Shown piece by piece: positions 25,649 to 34,116 of a stretch of DNA of 64,000 bases; positions within the stretch are counted from its first letter, which is position 1, and every line of letters begins with the position of its first letter. Where the stretch lies: NCBI RefSeq assembly GCF_016921195.1, contig NZ_JAFGYF010000005.1:62001-126000 (forward strand), read 5' to 3'. This DNA is from Cellulosimicrobium cellulans. Its GTDB lineage: Bacteria; Actinomycetota; Actinomycetes; Actinomycetales; Cellulomonadaceae. Below the pieces are notes generated by a model. That model did no database searches. It was not told the DNA's origin and saw nothing but the letters and a program-made list of their open reading frames with translations. A program made the position numbers and the translations under genes.

Positions 25649-27169
25649 TCAGGCGGGCGGCGGTGGGGGCGGGGCAGCCGCGCCGGCCGGCGCCGTCCGG
25701 CCGGGCCCCATCCTGCCCGACGGTGCGGGTGCGGGTGGCGGCACCGGGCGCGCCGGGCCGGGCGTCGGTGCCGCGACGGGCGGGGGCGTACCACCGGGGG
25801 CCGGGGGGACCGGGATGCGCAGGTGCACCCGGAAACCCCCGCCCGCGCGCGGCCCCACCTGCACGGACCCGCCGAAGAGCGCGGCCCGCTCGCGCATCCC
25901 CAGCACGCCGTAGCCGCCGGGCCGCGCGTCCTGGTGAGCCTCGGCGGCGGTCGACGCGCCGCGACCGTCGTCCTCGACCTCCAGGTCGAGCGTGGTGGCC
26001 CCCCACCGCACGACGACGGTGACCTCGGGGTCCGGGCCCGCGTGCTTGAGCACGTTGGTGAGCGCCTCCTGGCACACGCGGTAGACCGTGAGGCCGGCCC
26101 CGGGCGGCAGCGGGCGCGACTGCCCGACGCGGACGAACGACACGCGCATGCCGCTGTCGCGGACCTGGGCGACGAGCGCCTCGAGGTCGGCGGTGTCCGG
26201 CTGCGGGGCTCGCTCGAGCGCCGTCGTCGCACCGCTCGGCGGCGCCTGCTGCTCGGACGCGCTCGGCCCGTAGGGGGAGCCCGTGGCCGCGCTGCCGGCT
26301 CCTCGCCCCGCGGGGAGCGCGAGCGTCCCTCCGGGCCCGACGGCGGCCCCCGGCGGCACGACGACGCGCGGCGGCTCGGAGCGGAGGACGCCGAGGAGCC
26401 GGCGCATGTCCGCCAGCGCCGTGCGCCCCGTCTCGGACACGGTCGCGAGCGCGCGCGTCGCGGCGTCCGGGTCGTGCGCGGCGGCGTACCGCCCGCCGTC
26501 GGCCTGGGCGATGATGACGGACAGGGAGTGGGCGACGATGTCGTGCATCTCCCGCGCGATGCGGGCCCGCTCCGCGGCGGTCGCGATCTGCGCCTGCTGG
26601 TCGCGCTCGACCTCGAGCCGTTCCGCGCGGTCGACGAGCGCGGCGATCGTCTCGCGGCGGGAGCGGCGCACGAGGCCGAACGCCCAGACCGCGAGGAAGG
26701 TCATGCCACCGAACGCGGACGTGAAGAAGACCATCGTCGCGAGGTCGGTGAGGCGACCGGACAGCAGGCCGAGCGCGATCCCGAGGACGACCGCTCCGAC
26801 GAGGGAGGACACGATAGCCGTCCGGTGCGCCCAGCGCGGGCCGTAGACCGTGACGGAGTAGAGCGCGACGAGCACCGCGAAGTCGGCGGGGAAGATCAGG
26901 AGGTAGCCCGCGAGCAGGTGGACGAGCGCGACGGAGTACACCGTGATCGCGGAGGCCAGCGGGCGCGCGCGACGCCACGGGAGGGGAGCGAGCAGGAGCG
27001 CGGCCCAGAACGCCGCCCAGCCGCCGCTCGTGCCGATCCCGCTCGCGCCGGCCGCCGAGAACGCCGCCGACGCGGGCACGAAGACCACCGCGAGGACGAG
27101 CGTGACGGTGAGGTCCACACCGAACCGGTGCTCGTCGGACCACTGCCCGAGGCGCTCGTACCATCCCAT
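25649..27169 (-). CDS. DesK/NarX-type sensor histidine kinase
   Basis: 506 residues. Four to six membrane spans lie between 17 and 160 with very short loops, typical of intramembrane-sensing kinases. HisKA_3 then has ARIAREMHDIVAHSLSVI with phosphoacceptor His209. The ATPase domain shows CQEALTNVLKHAG and GYGVLGMRERAALFGGSV. A Gly/Ala/Pro-rich insert of about 60 residues (near 260-320) separates the dimerisation and ATPase domains, and the last 55 residues are almost only Pro, Ala and Gly. Both are unusual for the family and look like disordered linkers. The ATG follows GGAAGG. Confidence 0.9.
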   Translation of the reverse strand: MGWYERLGQWSDEHRFGVDLTVTLVLAVVFVPASAAFSAAGASGIGTSGGWAAFWAALLLAPLPWRRARPLASAITVYSVALVHLLAGYLLIFPADFAVLVALYSVTVYGPRWAHRTAIVSSLVGAVVLGIALGLLSGRLTDLATMVFFTSAFGGMTFLAVWAFGLVRRSRRETIAALVDRAERLEVERDQQAQIATAAERARIAREMHDIVAHSLSVIIAQADGGRYAAAHDPDAATRALATVSETGRTALADMRRLLGVLRSEPPRVVVPPGAAVGPGGTLALPAGRGAGSAATGSPYGPSASEQQAPPSGATTALERAPQPDTADLEALVAQVRDSGMRVSFVRVGQSRPLPPGAGLTVYRVCQEALTNVLKHAGPDPEVTVVVRWGATTLDLEVEDDGRGASTAAEAHQDARPGGYGVLGMRERAALFGGSVQVGPRAGGGFRVHLRIPVPPAPGGTPPPVAAPTPGPARPVPPPAPAPSGRMGPGRTAPAGAAAPPPPPPA

Positions 27170-27262
27170 GCCTTCCAGCCTAGGCAGGGGGCGGTCGCAG
27201 GGCGTCCCACCACGGTCGCAGAGATCACGGGACACGATGGGACCGAAGTCGTACTGATGCCC

Positions 27263-27268
27263 TAGCAT
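27263..27268 (+). promoter_or_regulatory. -10 box of leaderless response-regulator promoter
   Basis: TAGCAT ends 6 bases before the ATG at 27275; there is no ribosome site in the gap. Confidence 0.5.
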
Positions 27269-27274
27269 GAGCGA

Positions 27275-27958
27275 ATGACCCACGTACTGCTAGCGGAGGA
27301 CGACCCGGCGATTGCCGAACCTTTGGCGCGCGCACTGACACGTGAGGGTTACAACGTCGTCGTCCAAGGAACTGGTCAAGGGGCGATCGACTCCGCGAGC
27401 GGTGCGGACATCGTGGTGCTCGATCTGGGCCTTCCGGACATGGACGGCCTCGACGTCGCGCGCGAGATCCGGCACAAGGGTCTGACCACCCCTGTGCTCG
27501 TGCTCACGGCCCGGGCCGACGAGGTGGACCTCGTCGTGGGCCTCGACGCCGGCGCCGACGACTACGTCACGAAGCCGTTCCGGCTCGCCGAGCTGCTCGC
27601 CCGGGTGCGGGCCCTGCTCCGCCGCTCGCACGGCGAGCAGGTGGACGAGGAGGAGCTCGCCGCGCAGGACGTGCGCATCGACGTCTCCGCGCACCGCGCC
27701 TTCCAGGGCGAGCGCGAGCTGCACCTGACCACCAAGGAGTTCGAGCTGCTGCGCGTGCTCGTGGCGAGCGCGGGGTCCGTCGTCGTGCGCGACGCCCTCA
27801 TGCGCGACGTGTGGGGCTCCGAGCCGGTCGGCTCGACGAAGACGCTCGACATGCACGTGTCGTGGCTGCGCCGCAAGCTCGGTGACGACGCGAACGCGCC
27901 GCGGTACATCTCGACGGTCCGGGGGCTCGGGTTCCGCTTCGAGACCGGCGAGAGCTGA
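27275..27958 (+). CDS. OmpR-family response regulator
   Basis: 227 residues. The receiver domain (1-118) has VLLAEDDPAIAEPL at the start, phosphoacceptor Asp50 in IVVLDLGLPDMDGLDV, and the switch Thr and Lys (VLVLTARAD, DDYVTKPFRLAELL). The winged helix (130-225) shows HLTTKEFELLRVLVASAG, then VGSTKTLDMHVSWLRRKLGDD and STVRGLGFRFE. It is the first gene of an operon with the kinase that starts 44 bases after its stop. The start codon appears leaderless. Confidence 0.94.
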   Translation: MTHVLLAEDDPAIAEPLARALTREGYNVVVQGTGQGAIDSASGADIVVLDLGLPDMDGLDVAREIRHKGLTTPVLVLTARADEVDLVVGLDAGADDYVTKPFRLAELLARVRALLRRSHGEQVDEEELAAQDVRIDVSAHRAFQGERELHLTTKEFELLRVLVASAGSVVVRDALMRDVWGSEPVGSTKTLDMHVSWLRRKLGDDANAPRYISTVRGLGFRFETGES

Positions 27959-28002
27959 CCGGCCCCGACCGGGGGACGAGGACACGGGGAGCGAGGAGCA
28001 GC

Positions 28003-29337
28003 GTGCGGCGTCGGATGCTGCAGGCCACGGTGGCGGCCGTGGCCGTCGCCGTCATCCTCCTCGGGTTCCCGCTCGCGTTCTACGGTGCGCGGTTCGTGCT
28101 CCAGGGCGAGGTCGACGACGTCACGTCGCGCGTCGAGCGCCTCGCCCGGTCGATCGACGCCCGGCTCGCCGCCGGCGACGAGATCCCGGACTACGTCATC
28201 GAGGACGCGGTCCAGCCCCGCGCGAGCGACCCGGCGGCCCAGGTCTACGTCACGCTGCCCGACGGCACCGTGCTCACCGCCGGCCCGGAGGTCACCGGAC
28301 GCGGGATCGAGCAGCCCCTGCACTCCGAGTCGGGTGCGCTCGTCACCCTCACCGTCTCGTACTGGGACGCCTACCTCCAGGCCGCGCAGGTCGTGCTCCT
28401 CGTCGTGGCCGCCGCCATCGTCGCGTTCGCGGCGGGCATCGGCATGGCCGTGTGGCAGGCCAACCGCATCGCCGCGCCCCTCGTCTACCTCGCGGCCTCC
28501 GCCGAGCAGCTCGGCTCGGGACAGGTGCGCCCGCGGCTCGAGCCGTCGGGGGTCGAGGAGATCGACCTCGTCGCCGCCGAGCTCGCCCGCAGCTCCGACC
28601 GGCTCGCGGGGCGCCTCGCGGCGGAGCGCCAGTTCGCCGCCGACGCGTCCCACCAGCTCCGCACGCCGCTCACCGCGCTGAGCATGCGGCTCGAGGAGAT
28701 CTCGATGGCCTCGGACGACCCGGCCGTGCAGGAGGAGGCCCGGATCTCGCTCGAGCAGGTCGAGCGCCTGGTCGGCGTCGTCGACGACCTCCTGGCGTCC
28801 TCGCGTCGCGCGCAGGGCGGGACGACGGAGGCCGTGAACCTGCTCGAGGTCGTGCACCAGCAGGAGGAGGAGTGGGTCCCGACGTTCGCCAAGGCGGGGC
28901 GCGAGCTCGTCGTCGACGTCCCCGCGGAGTACCAGGTGCTCGCGACGCCCGGGGCGCTCGCGCAGGTCCTGGCGACCCTCATCGAGAACTCCCTCAAGCA
29001 CGGCGGCGGCACGACGACGGTCCGCGCGCGCCCGTCGGGCACGAGCGGCGCGATCGTCACGGAGGTGTCGGACGAGGGCGCCGGCGTCCCGGACGATCTG
29101 GCGCCGCGCATCTTCGAGCGGGAGGTGACCTCGGGTGCCGGGACCGGCCTCGGGCTCGCGCTCGCTCGTGACCTCGCGGCGTCCGACGGCGGTCGGCTCG
29201 AGCTCGCGCAGCGCCGTCCGGCCGTGTTCGCGCTCTTCCTCGCAGGTGTGCCGCGGCGCCTGGACCCGCGCGTCGTCCTGCCGACGGGGGTCGCGGTCTC
29301 CGCGCACGGTCGGCGTCGGCGCCGCCGCCGCGGCTGA
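28003..29337 (+). CDS. Sensor histidine kinase (OmpR partner)
   Basis: 444 residues with the classical layout: membrane span at 8-30 (VAAVAVAVILLGFPLAFYGARF), an outside sensor of about 95 residues, a second span near 125-148 (VVLLVVAAAIVAFAAGIGMAVW) and a HAMP domain (ANRIAAPLVYLAASAEQLGSG). HisKA follows with phosphoacceptor His217 in FAADASHQLRTPLTALSMRLEE. The ATPase has LIENSLKHGGG, VSDEGAGVP and GAGTGLGLALARDLA. The tail is Arg-rich. GTG start with GAGGAG upstream. It follows the response-regulator gene, so the two form a signal pair; the stimulus is unknown. Confidence 0.92.
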   Translation: MRRRMLQATVAAVAVAVILLGFPLAFYGARFVLQGEVDDVTSRVERLARSIDARLAAGDEIPDYVIEDAVQPRASDPAAQVYVTLPDGTVLTAGPEVTGRGIEQPLHSESGALVTLTVSYWDAYLQAAQVVLLVVAAAIVAFAAGIGMAVWQANRIAAPLVYLAASAEQLGSGQVRPRLEPSGVEEIDLVAAELARSSDRLAGRLAAERQFAADASHQLRTPLTALSMRLEEISMASDDPAVQEEARISLEQVERLVGVVDDLLASSRRAQGGTTEAVNLLEVVHQQEEEWVPTFAKAGRELVVDVPAEYQVLATPGALAQVLATLIENSLKHGGGTTTVRARPSGTSGAIVTEVSDEGAGVPDDLAPRIFEREVTSGAGTGLGLALARDLAASDGGRLELAQRRPAVFALFLAGVPRRLDPRVVLPTGVAVSAHGRRRRRRRG

Positions 29338-29367
29338 CGTCACGCCGCGGACGCTGCGCCGGACCTC

Positions 29368-29892
29368 TCAGCGTGCCGTGGCGTCCTGGGGTGCGGTGGG
29401 GGCGCCCTCCGCACGGTCGCCCGTGAACACGAGGCGTCGGTAGGCGACGTAGCGGAACGCGGTGCCGAGCGCGAGCCCGACGACGTTCGCGGAGACGTTC
29501 TTGGCGAGCGGGGACGTGAGGCCGAGCGCGTACGTGGAGATCGCGAGGCAGCCGACCGCGATGAGCATGCCGCCCACGTTGACGACGACGAAGGCCGCGA
29601 GCTCGCGACCGCGCGCCTGCGTGCGGCGCGCGGAGAACGTCCAGTAGCGGTTGCCGACCCACGCGACGAGCGTCGCGACCGCGACCGACACGATCTTCGC
29701 GGTGAGCGGCTTGTGCCCGAGGACCTCTCCCGGCCCGAAGCTGAGCAGGTTGAACAGGCCCAGGTCGACCACGTAGGCGACCGCGCCGACGGATCCGAAC
29801 TTGGCCAGCTCCCGCACCCGGGCGAGCGCGCGCTCGCGTCGCGGCAGGGCCGCCGCGGAGGCCTCGGCTCGCCGGTCCAGGTCGCTCGTCAC
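29368..29892 (-). CDS. GtrA-family membrane protein
   Basis: 174 residues with four membrane spans in the GtrA pattern: KFGSVGAVAYVVDLGLFNLL (about 30-50), a second near 65-85, AAFVVVNVGGMLIAVGCLAI (about 100-120) and a fourth near 130-150. The motif VAWVGNRYWTFSAR between spans 2 and 3 is typical. GtrA proteins are proposed to flip polyprenyl-phosphate-linked sugars for polysaccharide decoration. It is divergent from purK, as I recall for mycobacteria. The GTG start has a -10 box (TAGCCT) 6 bases upstream. Confidence 0.88.
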   Translation of the reverse strand: MTSDLDRRAEASAAALPRRERALARVRELAKFGSVGAVAYVVDLGLFNLLSFGPGEVLGHKPLTAKIVSVAVATLVAWVGNRYWTFSARRTQARGRELAAFVVVNVGGMLIAVGCLAISTYALGLTSPLAKNVSANVVGLALGTAFRYVAYRRLVFTGDRAEGAPTAPQDATAR

Positions 29893-29898
29893 CCCCCG

Positions 29899-29904
29899 AG
29901 GCTA
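29899..29904 (-). promoter_or_regulatory. -10 box of leaderless gtrA-like gene
   Basis: TAGCCT on the minus strand, 6 bases before the GTG start codon. Confidence 0.45.
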
Positions 29905-30016
29905 CCGGCCGCTCCTGAGCGTCGCCCGGGTGCCGGGGGGCGGCCACCGGGTCGCGGGGCCGAGGAGCCGACGGTCCGGAGTCCGGGCGACGCGCGGGCA
30001 CGCGCCGCCCAGGCAC

Positions 30017-30022
30017 TAGGGT
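30017..30022 (+). promoter_or_regulatory. -10 box of leaderless purK promoter
   Basis: TAGGGT followed by 8 bases and the purK GTG at 30031. Confidence 0.5.
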
Positions 30023-30030
30023 GGGTGCAC

Positions 30031-31284
30031 GTGGCAGCCCCAGTGATCGCCGTGGTCGGCGGAGGACAGCTCGCACGCATGATGGCCCCCGCGGCCGGAG
30101 AGCTCGGCGTGCACCTGCGCGTGCTCGTCGAGGCCCCGGACTCGTCCGCGGCCCAGGTCGTGGTCGACGCCCCCGTGGGCGTCGCGTCCGACGAGGCCGC
30201 GATCCGCTCGCTCATCGCCCCTGCGGGCGCCACCCCGGCGGACGTGCTGACCTTCGAGCACGAGCACGTCCCGAACGCGCTGCTCACCGACCTCCTCGAG
30301 CACGGCACGCCCGTGCGTCCCGGTCCGGACGCGCTCGTGCACGCGCAGGACAAGATCGTCATGCGGCGCCGGCTCACCGAGCTCGGCGTGCCGTGCCCGC
30401 GCTGGGCAGCGCTCGCCACCGCGCCCGACGCCGCCCGCGCGTCTCTCGCGGAGTTCCTCGCCGACGTCGGGGGCGAGGCCGTCGTGAAGACGGCGCGCGG
30501 CGGGTACGACGGCAAGGGCGTGCGCGTCGTGTCGGTCGCCGAGGGCGGTGCCGAGCAGGTCGCGGAGTGGATCGAGGCGGCCGCCGCGGACGGCCCCGAG
30601 CTGCTCGTCGAGGAGAAGGTGCCCTTCACGCGCGAGCTCGCGGTGCTCGTCGCACGCCGTCCGTCCGGCGGACCCGACGGTCGCGGCGAGGTCCGCACCT
30701 GGCCCGTGGTGGAGTCGATCCAGCGCGACGGCGTGTGCGCCGAGGTGATCGCTCCCGCGCCCGGGCTCACCGACGCCGAGGCGGAGCGCGCGCGCGAGGT
30801 CGCGGTGCGGATCGCGGAGGGGCTCGACGTCACGGGCGTCCTCGCGGTCGAGATGTTCGAGGCCGCGGGTCCGGACGGGCCGCGCGTGCTGGTCAACGAG
30901 CTCGCGATGCGTCCCCACAACTCCGGCCACTGGACCATCGACGGCGCGGTGACGAGCCAGTTCGAGCAGCACCTGCGCGCGGTGCTGGACCTCCCGCTCG
31001 GCGACACGACGGCCACGGCGCCCTGGACCGTGATGGCGAACGTGCTCGGGTCGACGCTCGCCGAGCTCACCGACGCCCTGCCCGCCGTCCTCGCCGCCTT
31101 CCCCGACGCGAAGGTCAACCTGTACGGCAAGGGCGTGCGCCCCGGGCGCAAGCTCGGGCACGTGAACGTGAGCGGCGACGACCTGGACGAGGTCCGGCGT
31201 CGGGCCCTGGCCGCGGCCGCGATCCTGCGGGGCGAGCGTCTCGCGAGCACAGACGAGGCCACCGAGAACGAGGAGCGAGCATGA
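30031..31284 (+). CDS. purK: 5-(carboxyamino)imidazole ribonucleotide synthase
   Basis: 417 residues, an ATP-grasp enzyme that carboxylates AIR to N5-CAIR in purine synthesis. The N-terminal preATP-grasp fold opens with [25 protein letters not shown]-grasp signatures follow: [35 protein letters not shown] (ATP-binding loop) and [30 protein letters not shown] near the end. It is followed by purE with a 4-base ATGA overlap, so the two subunit genes are translated in tandem. Confidence 0.96.
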   Translation: MAAPVIAVVGGGQLARMMAPAAGELGVHLRVLVEAPDSSAAQVVVDAPVGVASDEAAIRSLIAPAGATPADVLTFEHEHVPNALLTDLLEHGTPVRPGPDALVHAQDKIVMRRRLTELGVPCPRWAALATAPDAARASLAEFLADVGGEAVVKTARGGYDGKGVRVVSVAEGGAEQVAEWIEAAAADGPELLVEEKVPFTRELAVLVARRPSGGPDGRGEVRTWPVVESIQRDGVCAEVIAPAPGLTDAEAERAREVAVRIAEGLDVTGVLAVEMFEAAGPDGPRVLVNELAMRPHNSGHWTIDGAVTSQFEQHLRAVLDLPLGDTTATAPWTVMANVLGSTLAELTDALPAVLAAFPDAKVNLYGKGVRPGRKLGHVNVSGDDLDEVRRRALAAAAILRGERLASTDEATENEERA

Positions 31285-31820
31285 GCGAGAACCCTGTCGT
31301 CGGCATCGTCATGGGGTCGGACTCCGACTGGCCCGTCATGGAGGCCGCGGCCGACGCCCTCGCCGAGTTCGGCGTGCCCGTCGAGGTCGACGTCGTCTCC
31401 GCCCACCGCATGCCTGTCGAGATGATCGAGTACGGCCGCACCGCCGCCGAGCGCGGTCTGCGCGTGATCGTCGCGGGCGCCGGCGGAGCGGCGCACCTGC
31501 CGGGCATGCTCGCCGCCGTGACGCCGCTGCCCGTGATCGGCGTCCCCGTGCCGCTGCGCCACCTCGACGGCATGGACTCGCTCCTGTCGATCGTGCAGAT
31601 GCCCGCGGGCGTGCCCGTCGCGACGGTCTCCGTCGGCGGGGCGCGCAACGCGGGTCTGCTCGCCGCGCGCATCCTCGCGGCCGGCACGGACGACGACGCC
31701 GCGCGCCTGCGGGACAAGATGGTCGCCTTCCAGGCGGACCTGGGCGACCAGGCGCGCGCGAAGGGTGCACGCCTGCGCGCGTCGCGGTCCGGGGAGCAGC
31801 GCACCGGCTTCGGCGCCTGA
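31281..31820 (+). CDS. purE: N5-carboxyaminoimidazole ribonucleotide mutase
   Basis: 179 residues, converting N5-CAIR to CAIR. The signature [15 protein letters not shown] is at the start, with [11 protein letters not shown] (catalytic His) and [25 protein letters not shown] after it. The C-terminal tail ends in basic residues. It overlaps purK, and GAGCGAGC lies upstream as a ribosome site. Confidence 0.96.
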   Translation: MSENPVVGIVMGSDSDWPVMEAAADALAEFGVPVEVDVVSAHRMPVEMIEYGRTAAERGLRVIVAGAGGAAHLPGMLAAVTPLPVIGVPVPLRHLDGMDSLLSIVQMPAGVPVATVSVGGARNAGLLAARILAAGTDDDAARLRDKMVAFQADLGDQARAKGARLRASRSGEQRTGFGA

Positions 31821-31893
31821 CGACCGAGCAACCGGTCGTGTGCACGTCGGCCGTCGTTCACCGGCCGTCTGCCGCGCGGTCATCGCGGCGACC

Positions 31894-31899
31894 TACCGT
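31894..31899 (+). promoter_or_regulatory. -10 box upstream of a short leaderless ORF
   Basis: TACCGT followed by 8 bases and the GTG at 31908. Confidence 0.4.
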
Positions 31900-31907
31900 G
31901 TCGGCCC

Positions 31908-31997
31908 GTGAGACCACCCCGGTACGAGCAGGTCTGCCCGCGACAGGGTGAGGTCGACCACCGCCCCGGCGGGGAGCGGTCATGGTGCTCCACGTGA
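31908..31997 (+). CDS. Possible leaderless upstream ORF (29 residues) overlapping the acyltransferase start
   Basis: Starting 8 bases after a -10 box, a GTG opens a 29-codon frame (VRPPRYEQVCPRQGEV at its beginning) that ends with TGA at 31995-31997, 16 bases inside the acyltransferase gene. Its layout matches the short frame before rfbB at 50559. It may act as a leader peptide for translational coupling. It contains two Cys codons. No homology is recognised, and this may be chance. Confidence 0.3.
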   Translation: MRPPRYEQVCPRQGEVDHRPGGERSWCST

Positions 31998-34087
31998 GCG
32001 TCACGTCCGCTCCGCGCCATGCCCGCCCCGACGTCCGGACCGGGGTCCCGAGCGCGGGCCCGGCCGTCCGCCGCGCCGACCTCGACGGGCTGAGGGCGCT
32101 CGCCGTCCTGATCGTCGCCGTCTACCACGTCTGGGTGCACCGCGTCTCTGGAGGAGTCGACGTCTTCCTCCTCCTCTCCGGGTTCTTCGTCGGGGGCGCT
32201 CTCCTGAGGTCCTTCGAGCGAGGCGCACCACCTGATCTGCGCCGGTACCTCCCACGGCTCGCGCGCAGGCTTCTCCCGACGTTGCTGGTCGTCGTCGCGG
32301 CCGTGCTCGTGGCCTCGGCGCTCCTTCTGCCCCGGACCCGATGGGACGACGTGGCGTCGGAGTCGTTGGCGTCGCTCGCCCATCTCGAGAACTGGTGGCT
32401 CGCCGGCTCGGGGCAGGCCTACGGCGCGGCGGACGTGACGCAGAGCCCGCTCCAGCACGTCTGGTCGCTGTCGGTGCAGGGCCAGCTCTACGTCGGGGTC
32501 CCGCTGCTCCTGCTAGCCGTGTGGCGGCTCGCCGGTCGAGCTGGTGCGATCGACAGGTCGCGGGTGGTCCTAGCCGTCGTCGTCACCGCAGCGGTCGCGT
32601 CCTTCGTGTACGCCGCAGTCTCGGTAGCAGCCCGTCCGCAGACCGCGTACTACGACACCGCCGCGCGGGCGTGGGAGTATCTGCTGGGCGCCGTGCTGGC
32701 GGTCGCGCTCGTCCGGGCCCGCACGCCGCGGCCTCGGACCGGGCTCGTCGGCTGGGTCGGCGTCACCGTCGTGCTCCTCTCCGGAGTGATCGTGGACGGC
32801 GGGGCGTCGTTTCCCGGCCCGGCGGCTCTCGTCCCCCTCGCGGGCGCGAGCCTCGTGATGCTCGCGGGTGCCGGGACCGGGGCGTCGACCGGTGTGACGC
32901 GCCTCCTCGCGTGGGGGCCGTTGTCGCGGGCGGGGTCCTACGCCTACGCCTTCTACCTCTGGCACTGGCCCGTGCTGGTCATGGTGGTCGTGCTTCGGGA
33001 CCGGCCCGTCGGCTGGCTCGCAGGCGCCGGAGTTCTCGTCCTCTCGGCGCTGCTCGCGATCGGGACGAAGCACTTGATCGAGGACCCGTGGCGGGACGCC
33101 GCGCGCGTCGGGCACCGTCGAGCGGTCGCGCGGCCACGGCGCCCGCTCGCCGCCATCGCGGCGGTGACGGTCGTCGTCGTGCCCCTGGCGTGGCTCGGCT
33201 ACGTCGCGTCGGTCCGCGCGGACGTCGGCGAGGGCGGCGGAGATCTGCGCACGCATCCGGGTGCGATGAGCGTCGTCGAGCCGTTCCTCTATGCGACGGA
33301 CGAGTCTGTGGCCCCGATCCCCGACGTGCTCGCGGCGGGGGAGGACAAGGTCCGTGCCGTGTTCGACGGGTGCGGGACTCCCGGCGGGGACGCCAGCGTG
33401 ACGGTGTGCTCCTACGGTGACCTGGACGCGGACCGGGTCATCATGGTGGCTGGTGGCTCCCACGCCGAGCAGTGGATCGACGCGGTCGCGGCGGTCGGCG
33501 AAGAACGAGGGTTCCGCGTGGACTCGATGATCCGCTGGGGCTGTTCATTGTTCGACGGCACCGACGGGATGGAGATCTGGGTCGAGGCGGACCCGACGTG
33601 CGGCGACTGGACCCAGAACGCCCTCGAAGAACTCGAGGAGAGGAAGCCCGACGTGGTCCTGACGACCTCGACCCGTCCGGCAGGAGACGGTGCCACGACC
33701 CGGGAGATCGTGCCGGGGGCCTACGTCGCGGCGTGGGAGCGGCTCAACCGCGCAGGGATCACCGTCGTCGGCCTCCGCGACAACCCCTGGCTCGCGTCGT
33801 CGGCGCTCGAGTGCCTCGCGTCGGCGAGCGAGATCACCGAGTGTGCGGTGGAGCGCGCCGACGTCCTCGACGAGGTCGACCCGACGTCCCTGGTCCGGCT
33901 GGCGGACGCAGGGGCGGACGTGCGGTTCCTCGACCTCGACGACCTCCTGTGCCCGGAGGAGACGTGCCCCTTCGTCCAAGGCGGCCGCGTCGTCTACCGA
34001 GACGACCACCACCTGACGCGGACGTACACGATGTCGACCGTCCCGGTGCTCGACGAACGGCTCGGCCCTCTTCTCGACTGGTGGTGA
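31982..34087 (+). CDS. OafA/YrhL-type acyltransferase with C-terminal SGNH domain
   Basis: 701 residues. The N-terminal two-fifths is an acyltransferase-3 membrane domain with about ten spans; VRRADLDGLRALAVLIVAVYHVWVHR carries the conserved catalytic His, and DVFLLLSGFFVGG follows. After the last span (near 395) comes an extracytoplasmic SGNH-like hydrolase region with MVAGGSHAEQWIDAV (near 485) and DDHHLTRTYTMSTVPVL (near 680) as the catalytic blocks. Proteins of this class O-acetylate cell-wall or exported glycans. It is the first gene of the polysaccharide region and converges on the LCP pair. Confidence 0.9.
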   Translation: MVLHVSVTSAPRHARPDVRTGVPSAGPAVRRADLDGLRALAVLIVAVYHVWVHRVSGGVDVFLLLSGFFVGGALLRSFERGAPPDLRRYLPRLARRLLPTLLVVVAAVLVASALLLPRTRWDDVASESLASLAHLENWWLAGSGQAYGAADVTQSPLQHVWSLSVQGQLYVGVPLLLLAVWRLAGRAGAIDRSRVVLAVVVTAAVASFVYAAVSVAARPQTAYYDTAARAWEYLLGAVLAVALVRARTPRPRTGLVGWVGVTVVLLSGVIVDGGASFPGPAALVPLAGASLVMLAGAGTGASTGVTRLLAWGPLSRAGSYAYAFYLWHWPVLVMVVVLRDRPVGWLAGAGVLVLSALLAIGTKHLIEDPWRDAARVGHRRAVARPRRPLAAIAAVTVVVVPLAWLGYVASVRADVGEGGGDLRTHPGAMSVVEPFLYATDESVAPIPDVLAAGEDKVRAVFDGCGTPGGDASVTVCSYGDLDADRVIMVAGGSHAEQWIDAVAAVGEERGFRVDSMIRWGCSLFDGTDGMEIWVEADPTCGDWTQNALEELEERKPDVVLTTSTRPAGDGATTREIVPGAYVAAWERLNRAGITVVGLRDNPWLASSALECLASASEITECAVERADVLDEVDPTSLVRLADAGADVRFLDLDDLLCPEETCPFVQGGRVVYRDDHHLTRTYTMSTVPVLDERLGPLLDWW

Positions 34088-34116
34088 GGGGTGGCGGCCC
34101 ACGCCGCTGGCGATCG

